DNA of 5,545 nt. Source: CAZZDA01 sp964652585. GTDB taxonomy: Bacteria; Patescibacteriota; Patescibacteriia; UBA1544. Numbering within the stretch: position 1 is the first letter of the stretch; every line of letters begins with the position of its first letter. The translations under genes and the position numbers were made by a program. The notes beneath the pieces were generated by a model. That model was not told where the DNA came from. It did not search any database and saw only the letters and a program-made list of their open reading frames with translations. This document shows positions 1-5,545 of the stretch, piece by piece. The DNA is taken from positions 1-5,545 of the forward strand of contig CAZZDA010000059.1 in NCBI GenBank assembly GCA_964652585.1, written 5' to 3'.

Positions 1-80
1 TATAGTTAGCGCAATTATTACTTTTTTTGTGATTTTAACCGGACACTAGTAATTTCCTTTATATAACAATTTTTCTCCCA

Positions 81-109
81 ATGACAAGAATATATTTTTT
101 TGGTATACT
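81..109 (+). promoter_or_regulatory. Sigma-70-type promoter of ftsK, extended -10
   Basis: A -35-like hexamer ATGACA (81-86, five of six match to TTGACA) is followed by a 17-base spacer and a -10 hexamer TATACT (104-109, five of six match to TATAAT). TG at 101-102, one base before the -10, makes it an extended -10. The spacer is AT-rich with a T tract. Transcription would begin near 115-117, giving a leader of about 58 bases before the first ftsK start. The same 15-base -10 region recurs upstream of the pilin-like gene. The assignment is by motif only. Confidence 0.65.
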
Positions 110-130
110 GCAAAGGCTTAAAACTCATAG

Positions 131-199
131 CTCGTAACTCATAACATACTATTTCTTCATTCAGAGAAAAGTTATGAGTTCCAAGTTCCATGTTACGAG
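131..199. repeat. Inverted repeat spanning the ftsK leader and start
   Basis: AACTCATAAC (136-145) is the exact reverse complement of GTTATGAGTT (171-180), a 10-base stem with a 25-base loop. An outer pair, CTCGTAAC (131-138) and GTTACGAG (192-199), is also exact but shares 136-138 with the first stem, so the two are alternatives. A further partial copy, AAACTCATA, lies at 121-129. The right arm of the first stem contains the ATG at 174, so folding could hide that start in the mRNA. It may be a translational control element or only a mobile/degenerate intergenic repeat; the sequence does not decide. Confidence 0.6.
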
Positions 200-2411
200 A
201 GTAATGTTTTTCCGAAAAAAGAAGCGTCGTAAAAAGCGGGGCTATCAAAAACAAAAGCAAACATCTTCTTTAGAAGAGCGTTTTAATTGGGAGTTGCCAA
301 CCGAGACCATAAAAGGCATTTGGATCGTTCTTTTTTTTGTAGTCTCGGGACTATCCTTTTTAAGCTTTTTTGGTAATGCGGGATTAGCGGGTCAATACAT
401 GGCGCAGCTATGGCATTTTGTCTTTGGTAAGGGGTGGTTCACCGCTCCTTTTATTTTTCTCGGGATCGCGGTGCTCTTGCTGTTTCAGCGCTTTGCCTTA
501 CATCGTTCGCGTATGGCGGGGTTGATGCTTATACTCATTAGTATTTTCGGTCTACTGCATATACCCTTAAAACTTGAGCACATGTTTTCGCGTCTTGATG
601 AAGGAGGCGGGGCTCTTGGTATGCTTGTTGCCTGGCCGCTTCTTAAGCTTTTTGGCTACTGGGGAGGTATATTAATATTGATTGGTATGCTTATGGTAGG
701 TGTGTTTTTGTTATTTCATACCTCATTTGCGCATTGGAGCGCGCGATGCAGATCGCTTAAATTATTTTTCACAGGCAAGAGACGTGAAGAGGATGAACAG
801 GAAGATGAGGAGGAGGAAGAAGAAGATGAGAAGGTGTGGGAGGAGGAAGAAAGTGAAGAAGAGAAAGGACAAGAAGGTGAGGAGGATCTGCTCCGCCAGC
901 CGGCGGATGGTGGAGAAGATGAGGAAAGCATATCACCTACGCAACAAAAAGACACTTTTACGCCAACGGCACTGAGTGCGCGGTCTAGAAAAGTTGATCT
1001 TCCTATCACGCTTCTTGATGATTCGGTCAGCCAGCCGCTCTCAAGGGATATTCGTTCTACTATGGAGAGTATTCAGAAGACCTTCCGTAATTTTGGTATC
1101 GTAGTGGAAATGGGAGAGGTGAGCGTAGGACCGACCGTGACACAATATACGTTGAAGCCTGCCGAAGGCGTGAAGCTCTCTTCTATCACCGCACTTCACA
1201 ATGATCTGGCGTTGGCGCTTGCGGCGCACCCTATTCGCATCGAGGCTCCCATTCCTGGCAAACCGCTTGTGGGCATTGAAGTGCCAAATAAGACTGTAGC
1301 AATTGTGCGCCTGCGAGAACTTTTGGAATCTTCCGTATTTAAGAAAAGAAAGTCCAATCTGATGATAACGCTCGGCAAAGATGTAGCGGGAAAAGAGTGG
1401 ATTGTTGATTTGCATAGTATGCCGCATCTTTTAATAGCGGGAGCCACCGGATCAGGGAAGAGCGTGTGTATCAATACGCTTATTATCAGCCTTCTCTATC
1501 AAAATACCCCGGAAGATCTGTGTTTTATTATGGTAGATCCCAAGCGAGTAGAGCTGCCAAACTATAACGGCATTCCACATCTTTTAACTCCTGTCATAAC
1601 CGATGTGAAGAAAACCGTCAACGCACTCAAGTGGACGCTTGGAGAAATGGATCGCCGATTTGAATTGCTCTCCAAATTTGGCAAGCGTAATATTGCGGTG
1701 TTCAATAAAGAGGTGACCGGACAGCATCTGCCTTATATAGTGGTAGTGATAGATGAATTAGCGGACTTGATGGTAAGTGCGGCAAGTGATGTGGAAATGG
1801 CTATTATACGCCTCTCACAAATGGCTCGCGCGGTTGGTATACATTTGGTGGTTGCGACACAGCGTCCATCGGTTGATGTGATTACCGGGCTTATCAAAGC
1901 AAATGTTACTACGCGTATCGCGTTTTCCGTGGCATCGCAAATGGATTCTCGCACTATCTTGGATACCTCGGGGGCGGAAAAGCTTGTAGGAAGAGGTGAT
2001 ATGCTTTATATCTCGGCTGAAGTGAGCAAGCCAAAGCGTATTCAGGGCGTCTATGTTGCTGACAAAGAGATTTCTGCCATTGCAGAGTATCTGCGAGAGC
2101 GTAATGAAGACGGAGTTACGGTGTATAATGAGGAGATCACCGAACAACAGAACAGCTCCGGGGTCATGGGATATGGCGGAGATGAAGAAGATGGCGATGA
2201 TCTGCTACCTGAGGCCATAGAGGTGATCAAGCAGACCGGCAAAGCGTCTGCGACGCTATTACAACGTCGATTGAAAGTCGGCTATGCGCGCGCGGCGCGG
2301 CTTTTGGATATTTTGGAAGAGCGTGAATTTATCGGCCCCAGCGATGGTGCAAAGCCGCGGGATGTCTACTTGGAGCGTATAGAGAGCTTTGAGAATGTAG
2401 AAGAAGAATAA
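174..2411 (+). CDS. ftsK: FtsK/SpoIIIE-family DNA translocase
   Basis: This is a septum-anchored, ATP-driven double-stranded DNA pump that clears and segregates chromosome termini at division. The 745-residue protein has a basic N-terminus and hydrophobic segments at about 48-67, 89-107, 114-132 and 162-181. An acidic linker follows (about 204-238), then the alpha/beta motor: Walker A GATGSGKS at 423-430, DPKRVEL at 455-461, Walker B ending in D527-E528, and the family-typical ATQRPSVDVITG at 561-572. The C-terminal gamma winged helix (about 675-735) has the LQRRLKVGYARAARL type of sequence that reads oriented DNA motifs. Length is normal for SpoIIIE-like members. ATG 174 has a purine-rich AGAG seven bases upstream. 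The in-frame ATG at 204 would remove ten residues encoded by the inverted repeat and begin MFFRKKKRRKKRG; it remains a real alternative, though its GAGAG is only two bases away. The stop is TAA. Confidence 0.96.
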   Translation: MSSKFHVTRVMFFRKKKRRKKRGYQKQKQTSSLEERFNWELPTETIKGIWIVLFFVVSGLSFLSFFGNAGLAGQYMAQLWHFVFGKGWFTAPFIFLGIAVLLLFQRFALHRSRMAGLMLILISIFGLLHIPLKLEHMFSRLDEGGGALGMLVAWPLLKLFGYWGGILILIGMLMVGVFLLFHTSFAHWSARCRSLKLFFTGKRREEDEQEDEEEEEEDEKVWEEEESEEEKGQEGEEDLLRQPADGGEDEESISPTQQKDTFTPTALSARSRKVDLPITLLDDSVSQPLSRDIRSTMESIQKTFRNFGIVVEMGEVSVGPTVTQYTLKPAEGVKLSSITALHNDLALALAAHPIRIEAPIPGKPLVGIEVPNKTVAIVRLRELLESSVFKKRKSNLMITLGKDVAGKEWIVDLHSMPHLLIAGATGSGKSVCINTLIISLLYQNTPEDLCFIMVDPKRVELPNYNGIPHLLTPVITDVKKTVNALKWTLGEMDRRFELLSKFGKRNIAVFNKEVTGQHLPYIVVVIDELADLMVSAASDVEMAIIRLSQMARAVGIHLVVATQRPSVDVITGLIKANVTTRIAFSVASQMDSRTILDTSGAEKLVGRGDMLYISAEVSKPKRIQGVYVADKEISAIAEYLRERNEDGVTVYNEEITEQQNSSGVMGYGGDEEDGDDLLPEAIEVIKQTGKASATLLQRRLKVGYARAARLLDILEEREFIGPSDGAKPRDVYLERIESFENVEEE

Positions 2412-2563
2412 AGTATAAAATGTCAAATAACAAAATCCCAATGACAAATGAATATCTAATGACTCAATGAAAAATTACTTACACCACGGGTATTTTTGGT
2501 CATTTGAGTTTTGGATTTCATTTGGCATTTGAGCTTTGAGTCTTTGTCATTAACTATATATCT
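2412..2563. repeat. Non-coding gap with degenerate, self-complementary repeats
   Basis: This 152-base gap between ftsK and the dsbA-like gene holds no convincing ORF. AATGACAAA (2440-2448) and GACTCA (2461-2466) are exact reverse complements of TTTGTCATT (2543-2551) and TGAGTC (2537-2542). The two right arms are contiguous, so they form a 15-base-pair stem interrupted by a 12-base bulge on the left side. Inside it, AATGAAA (2466-2472) can pair with TTTCATT (2516-2522), apart from one base shared with the outer stem. CATTTGAG occurs twice in direct orientation (2501-2508 and 2526-2533). There is no GC-rich hairpin with a T run, so it is not a standard intrinsic terminator. No clear promoter or Shine-Dalgarno sequence for the next gene is visible here. 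Confidence 0.55.
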
Positions 2564-3160
2564 ATGTATAAATATATTGCGGTACTTATCATTTCACTTT
2601 TTATTCTCGCAGGCTGCGGAAAAGGTGTCTCATACACGCCGCCGGAAAACATTTCTCGACCCATAAAAGGTAATGCTGAGGCGTCTATTGTGGTGGAAGA
2701 GTTTTCAGATTTTCAGTGCCCCGCGTGTAAATCGGCAGTTCCTATTGTAGAGCGATTGTTAAGCCAGTACGGTGATCGTGTCCAAGTGCAGTATCGCCAC
2801 TTTCCTCTTGATCAAATTCATAAGCGAGCGTTTGCGGCCGCTCGGTCGTCGGAATGTGCAAATGACCAGGGAAAATTCTGGGAAATGCACGATGCGCTCT
2901 TTGCAAATCAGCCTGATTTTTCCAAAGATGAACTTATTCAGTACGCGCGGGACATTGAGCTGGACGCAGAGCTTTTTACTACTTGTTTTGAAAGTTCAGC
3001 GCATGGAAAGACTGTGCGAAGCGACCAGGCAGATGGCAGAAAGAAAGGTGTATCTGGTACGCCCACATTTTTTGTGAACGGCAAAAAAGTACAAAATTAC
3101 GGCAATCTTTTGCAAGAGGTAGCTGCAGTACTTGAAAAAGAAGCGCAAGATACGGAGTAA
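2564..3160 (+). CDS. DsbA-like thiol:disulfide oxidoreductase lipoprotein
   Basis: This is a 198-residue thioredoxin-fold protein of the DsbA/BdbD type, expected to sit on the outer face of the cytoplasmic membrane and oxidise or shuffle disulfides in exported proteins. The N-terminus is a lipoprotein signal: a hydrophobic run followed by the lipobox LAGC (15-18), with Cys18 as the predicted lipidated residue. The active site is CPAC (Cys52-Cys55) in the context FSDFQCPACK. The cis-proline loop is GTP at 165-167, followed by TFFVNGK. The helical insertion typical of DsbA_2/DsbA_4-type proteins (about 85-150) includes FWEMHDALF and two further cysteines (98 and 141). No Shine-Dalgarno sequence is seen before ATG 2564. 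The next gene, lgt, begins 25 bases after the stop and encodes the enzyme needed to lipidate this product, which suggests co-transcription. Whether it acts as oxidase or isomerase cannot be told from sequence. Confidence 0.9.
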   Translation: MYKYIAVLIISLFILAGCGKGVSYTPPENISRPIKGNAEASIVVEEFSDFQCPACKSAVPIVERLLSQYGDRVQVQYRHFPLDQIHKRAFAAARSSECANDQGKFWEMHDALFANQPDFSKDELIQYARDIELDAELFTTCFESSAHGKTVRSDQADGRKKGVSGTPTFFVNGKKVQNYGNLLQEVAAVLEKEAQDTE

Positions 3161-3185
3161 GAAATATACATTTCTACAAACACGC

Positions 3186-4031
3186 ATGTTTCTTCATACA
3201 TCCCATCCTTCTCCTATCGCTTTTCAGTACGGATTGCTGACTATCTATTGGTACGGACTTTTAGTAACTCTTGGCGGTGTAGGTGGTTTTTTGCTCGTAC
3301 GCTGGTTGGCAAAGAAAATAAACTTCCCCTTATCTCATCTTACAAACCTCCTTTTCTATACGGTGTTGGGAGGTTTTTTTGGTGCACGCATATTTTATGT
3401 ATTTTTTGTTGAATGGTCGTATTATGCAGAGCATCTTGTAGATATAATCAAAATTTGGGAAGGCGGTATTTCTATTCAAGGAGGTATTATGGCCGGCGCA
3501 TTGGTTGTGTGGCAATATGTCCGTCATTACCAAAAAGAATTAAGATCTTCATTTTGGCAAACAGCAGATCTTTTAGTTCCCGGCATCGTACTTGCTCAAG
3601 CTATAGGACGCTGGGGAAATTATTTTAACCAAGAGTTGTTTGGAAAACCTACAGCGCTTTCTTGGGGTATCCCTATAGATCCGCTCAATCGCTCACTCGC
3701 GTATATTAATACAGAATTCTTTCATCCAACATTTTTATACGAATCACTCTGGAACTTTGCAGTGTGCATAGTATTAGTAGCACTGTTTTTAAAAGTGTAT
3801 GGTTTTTTCGGGAAAACATCGGGTGTCGAGGAGAAAAAACACGGTCTCGTTGCACTTTCTTACATTGTGCTGTACTCTCTTGGACGCTTCCTTTTAGAGT
3901 TTGTACGTATTGATGAAGTACCGTTGTGGTTTGGAATGCGAGTAACACAACTGACCGCACTTCTCTTTATCCTCTTTGCGATTGCTCTAGGATTTGGTAT
4001 ACTGCAAGGACGCAAAGCACAAAACATGTAA
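3186..4031 (+). CDS. lgt: Prolipoprotein diacylglyceryl transferase
   Basis: Lgt moves diacylglycerol from phosphatidylglycerol to the lipobox cysteine of prolipoproteins, the first step of lipoprotein maturation, in the cytoplasmic membrane. From ATG 3186 the protein is 281 residues, normal for the family, with about seven hydrophobic segments. Family landmarks are present: PSPIAFQYG and YWYGLL near the N-terminus (Tyr23 matching E. coli Tyr26), the signature GRWGNYFNQELFG at 141-153 (Arg142, Asn145, Glu150 and Gly153 matching R143, N146, E151 and G154), HPTFLYES at 180-187, and YSLGRFLLEFVR at 230-241 (matching Y235, R239, E243 and R246). The position of E. coli His103 is Gln98 here, in GGISIQGG. 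A TTG at 3132 would extend the frame back over the end of the dsbA-like gene, but those 18 residues are basic and unlike Lgt, so ATG 3186 is preferred. There is no well-placed Shine-Dalgarno sequence; GGAG at 3154-3157 is 28 bases away. Confidence 0.94.
   Translation: MFLHTSHPSPIAFQYGLLTIYWYGLLVTLGGVGGFLLVRWLAKKINFPLSHLTNLLFYTVLGGFFGARIFYVFFVEWSYYAEHLVDIIKIWEGGISIQGGIMAGALVVWQYVRHYQKELRSSFWQTADLLVPGIVLAQAIGRWGNYFNQELFGKPTALSWGIPIDPLNRSLAYINTEFFHPTFLYESLWNFAVCIVLVALFLKVYGFFGKTSGVEEKKHGLVALSYIVLYSLGRFLLEFVRIDEVPLWFGMRVTQLTALLFILFAIALGFGILQGRKAQNM
3976..4003 (+). promoter_or_regulatory. Probable promoter of the pilin-like gene, inside lgt
   Basis: TTGCGA (3976-3981, four of six match to TTGACA), a 16-base spacer and TATACT (3998-4003) with TG at 3995-3996 form an extended -10 promoter. 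The -10 lies 41 bases before the pilin-like ATG, so the leader would be about 34 bases. The 15 bases TTTGGTATACTGCAA (3993-4007) are identical to those at the ftsK promoter (99-113). The site is within lgt coding sequence, so some of the match could be due to codons alone. Confidence 0.45.
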
Positions 4032-4044
4032 CATGACTTAAATT

Positions 4045-4449
4045 ATGCAAAAAACTTTTTTACAAAAGATGGCCTTACTACTTATTTGCATAACTATGGT
4101 AGTAGGTATGCCAGTTTTTGTACTTGCAGCAGATCCGCCAGAAAGTGCAGCGGGGAATAATTGCGGTTCTTCTAGTGCAGGAAATAAAGGACTTTGTAAT
4201 CCGCTTGCAGGGAAGAATGTTAGCACTTTACCTCAAGCAATTGGTCTTGTGATCAATCTTATGCTTGGTATTGTTGGCTCTCTTGCGCTTGCCATGTTTG
4301 TATACGGTGGATTAACATGGATGACGTCTATGGGCAATGCGGAAAATGTAAAAAAAGGGCGCGATGTACTCGTTTGGTCCACTATTGGTTTGGTTATTAT
4401 TTTTGGTAGTTATGCGGTGGTAAATTATATTCTAAAACTTGGTAGCTAA
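4045..4449 (+). CDS. Small T4SS pilin-like (TrbC/VirB2-type) membrane protein
   Basis: This 134-residue protein has an N-terminal signal peptide: a short basic start, a hydrophobic run at about 9-27, and a likely signal peptidase I site after Ala28 (VLA followed by ADPP). A short polar exported segment with Cys40 and Cys51 follows, then two hydrophobic helices at about 66-93 and 108-131. They are separated by a short loop (TSMGNAENVKKGRD) that carries several charges. This layout and the MFVYGGLTWMTSMGN type of sequence fit the TrbC/VirB2-like pilins that occur, often in several copies, in Patescibacteria. VirB2 proteins form the pilus of type IV secretion systems, but no other T4SS gene is visible here, so the role is open: pilus subunit, DNA uptake or a simple membrane protein. 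It starts 13 bases after lgt, without a Shine-Dalgarno sequence. The exported cysteine pair could be a substrate of the DsbA-like lipoprotein two genes upstream (inference). Confidence 0.75.
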   Translation: MQKTFLQKMALLLICITMVVGMPVFVLAADPPESAAGNNCGSSSAGNKGLCNPLAGKNVSTLPQAIGLVINLMLGIVGSLALAMFVYGGLTWMTSMGNAENVKKGRDVLVWSTIGLVIIFGSYAVVNYILKLGS

Positions 4450-4481
4450 TTGTTTCTGTATTATTCTGATCGAAGTGGAGG

Positions 4482-4497
4482 AATGCATTCTATAAAC
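4482..4497. repeat. Putative IS30 terminal inverted repeat, transposase 3' side
   Basis: The reverse complement of this segment, GTTTATAGAATGCATT, matches GTTTACAAATGAATT at 5511-5525 in 13 positions, with two mismatches and one gap. It lies 12 bases beyond the transposase stop. It contains most of the 10-base perfect palindrome GAATGCATTC (4481-4490). Confidence 0.45.
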
Positions 4498-4509
4498 TTG
4501 TCCCTACAT

Positions 4510-5505
4510 TCAAGCCTGAACCGCACCAGGTCTTTTGCCTAACACAAATACTTCGTACGGGGTAAGATACCCAAGGCGTTTACGGGGACGATTATTAAGT
4601 ATGCGTTCAACTCGTCGTATCTCTTGTACGGATACCGTAGCAAAATCCGTGCCTTTTGGAAAGAAATCTCTCACCAGGCCATTGTAGTTCTCATTGGATC
4701 CTCTCTCCCATGAATGGTACGGATAGGCTCGATACACTTCCATGCCAATTTTCTTTTCCAACTCACCATCTTCTTTGCCAAGCTCGGTACCGTTGTCATA
4801 CGTATAGGTATGTCTCTTGGATTTCGGTATGCGTTCAAAACGATTTTTGAGTGTTTCGTGTACCGTTTCCATACGCACCTTATCAAGTTTGTCGATCATG
4901 CCATAACCGCTCATACGATCTACGTTGGTCAGTAATCGTTTCGTTTTATCTTTACCCACAATGGTATCACCCTCATAATCGCCAAGGCGTTCTCTCATTT
5001 CCACCATAGGCGGTCGCGTATCAATACGCTTTATTTTAGCCTCTTCCCGCTCTTTTTCACGTTGTTTGGTGCCCCAGCGACGCCGATACTTCCCTTTTGT
5101 ACCAATACGGCGCAAATGCCTTTTCAATGCCGGTTCCTCATCTCGTATCCACTGATAGATGGTCTCATGTGAGACAGAGTGTTTTCTATTCTTGAGCCTC
5201 ATTTTTCCTGCGATCTGCTCAGGAGAATCTCTTTTGCACAGTCGTTGCATAATGTAGTGTTGGAGTTCTACATCATGTACTATCTTTTTACTCCTTGCTT
5301 TTGCATGTTTTCTTCTTGCAAGATGCTTTTTATGCGCCCTCGCGCCTCGATAGATACCATCTTTGTCCCTATTGCGCCTCATCTCTCTGGTAACCGATGA
5401 CTTATCCATACCGAGCTGCTCGGCGCATTCTTTGGGCGTGTGGTCCGCACGGAGCAGTGTTGCCAATGCCATTCTGCTTTCTTTAGTAAATTGTAAGAAT
5501 ATCAA
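4510..5505 (-). CDS. IS30-family DDE transposase
   Basis: This enzyme cuts and joins the ends of its own IS. From the TTG at 5505 it has 331 residues. An N-terminal helix-turn-helix (about 7-43: FTKESRMALATLL, then ECAEQLGMDKSSVTREM) binds the repeats. The IS30 signature SPEQIAGKM (94-102) with SVSHETIYQWI (110-120) follows. The RNase H-like core has D180 in YEGDTIVG, D237 in YTYDNGTELG and E272 in GSNENYNGLVRDFFPKGTDF, so the DDE triad is complete with a family-typical last spacing of 34 residues. The C-terminus has NNRPRKRLGYLTPYEVF. There is no frameshift or internal stop, so the enzyme may be active. The only ATG near the start (5472) would cut into the first helix, so TTG 5505 is preferred. 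No Shine-Dalgarno sequence is visible, and the start lies 5 bases from the right inverted repeat. Confidence 0.95.
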   Translation of the reverse strand: MIFLQFTKESRMALATLLRADHTPKECAEQLGMDKSSVTREMRRNRDKDGIYRGARAHKKHLARRKHAKARSKKIVHDVELQHYIMQRLCKRDSPEQIAGKMRLKNRKHSVSHETIYQWIRDEEPALKRHLRRIGTKGKYRRRWGTKQREKEREEAKIKRIDTRPPMVEMRERLGDYEGDTIVGKDKTKRLLTNVDRMSGYGMIDKLDKVRMETVHETLKNRFERIPKSKRHTYTYDNGTELGKEDGELEKKIGMEVYRAYPYHSWERGSNENYNGLVRDFFPKGTDFATVSVQEIRRVERILNNRPRKRLGYLTPYEVFVLGKRPGAVQA

Positions 5506-5510
5506 GCGTT

Positions 5511-5525
5511 GTTTACAAATGAATT
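5511..5525. repeat. Putative IS30 terminal inverted repeat, transposase 5' side
   Basis: GTTTACAAATGAATT pairs imperfectly with the repeat at 4482-4497. It lies just upstream of the transposase start, where the IS30 left end is expected. The similarity fades beyond 5525. Confidence 0.45.
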
Positions 5526-5545
5526 AGTTGGATAAAAGTAGTTGA

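Larger units (their letters stand above)
4482..5525 (-). mobile_element. IS30-family insertion sequence, about 1.04 kb
   Basis: One complete transposase ORF is bracketed by imperfect inverted repeats at 4482-4497 and 5511-5525. The resulting length of about 1.04 kb is in the normal range for IS30-family elements. It lies 32 bases downstream of the pilin-like stop and is transcribed toward that gene. The exact outer ends and target duplication are not resolved: the IR match is short and only 20 bases lie beyond the right repeat. Only one copy is seen in the window. Confidence 0.55.

Noticed and set aside
2..49. Open + frame from the window edge ending in TAG at 47-49, a possible C-terminus of an upstream gene (IVSAIITFFVILTGH)
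   Set aside because: Only 15 residues are visible, with no recognisable motif. It may be real, but there is too little to support a gene.
18..260. 80-codon ORF on the - strand
   Set aside because: It covers the ftsK promoter, inverted repeat and 5' coding end, and its product shows no recognisable domain; best explained by chance in AT-rich sequence.
716..1009. Serine-rich 97-codon ORF on the - strand
   Set aside because: It is the antisense reading of the GA-rich codons of the FtsK acidic linker; the poly-Ser product is a composition artefact.
1830..1845. TTGGTATACA string resembling the shared promoter -10
   Set aside because: It lies deep inside ftsK in codons for a conserved stretch, lacks the GCAA extension and has no downstream gene start.
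2471..2500. Possible intrinsic terminator after ftsK
   Set aside because: The T run near 2492 is not preceded by a stable GC-rich hairpin.
3132..3185. Upstream TTG start for lgt that would overlap the dsbA-like gene by 29 bases
   Set aside because: The added residues are lysine/arginine-rich and unlike any Lgt N-terminus; ATG 3186 gives a normal start and length.
4450..4481. Possible terminator after the pilin-like gene
   Set aside because: No inverted repeat with a following T run is visible in these 32 bases.

Overview
This window looks like a chromosomal segment from a Patescibacteria/CPR-type bacterium, probably Parcubacteria-like. I infer this from gene content, not from any database match. 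The clues are: a small two-helix T4SS-type pilin-like protein of a form common in that group; a compact run of envelope genes; starts with poor Shine-Dalgarno signals; and AT-rich intergenic stretches made of degenerate, self-complementary phrases. The base composition is moderate. All genes except the transposase lie on the + strand.

Layout. Positions 1-173 are non-coding leader with a good extended -10 promoter (81-109) and an inverted repeat that reaches the ftsK start. Positions 174-2411 encode a complete FtsK/SpoIIIE DNA translocase (membrane domain, very acidic linker, RecA-like motor, winged-helix gamma domain). Positions 2412-2563 are a non-coding gap filled with degenerate repeats that can form a long imperfect stem. 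Positions 2564-3160 encode a DsbA-like thiol oxidoreductase lipoprotein. Positions 3186-4031 encode Lgt, the enzyme that lipidates such lipoproteins. Positions 4045-4449 encode the pilin-like membrane protein, with its own likely promoter inside the end of lgt. Positions 4510-5505 (- strand) encode an IS30-family transposase with an intact DDE triad, flanked by short imperfect inverted repeats, just downstream of the pilin gene. The window ends about 20 bases beyond the right repeat.

How the parts may work together. FtsK handles chromosome segregation at division. The next three genes form a plausible envelope-assembly group: Lgt can lipidate the DsbA-like protein at Cys18, the DsbA-like protein can form disulfides outside the membrane, and the pilin-like protein carries two cysteines in its exported segment that could be a substrate. 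This link is inference. The IS30 element has probably separated the pilin gene from whatever lay downstream.

I see no CRISPR array, tRNA, rRNA, defence system or clearly undescribed multi-gene system. The most unusual signals are an exact 15-base promoter string shared by the ftsK and pilin leaders, the two intergenic inverted-repeat elements, and the replacement of the usual Lgt histidine by glutamine.
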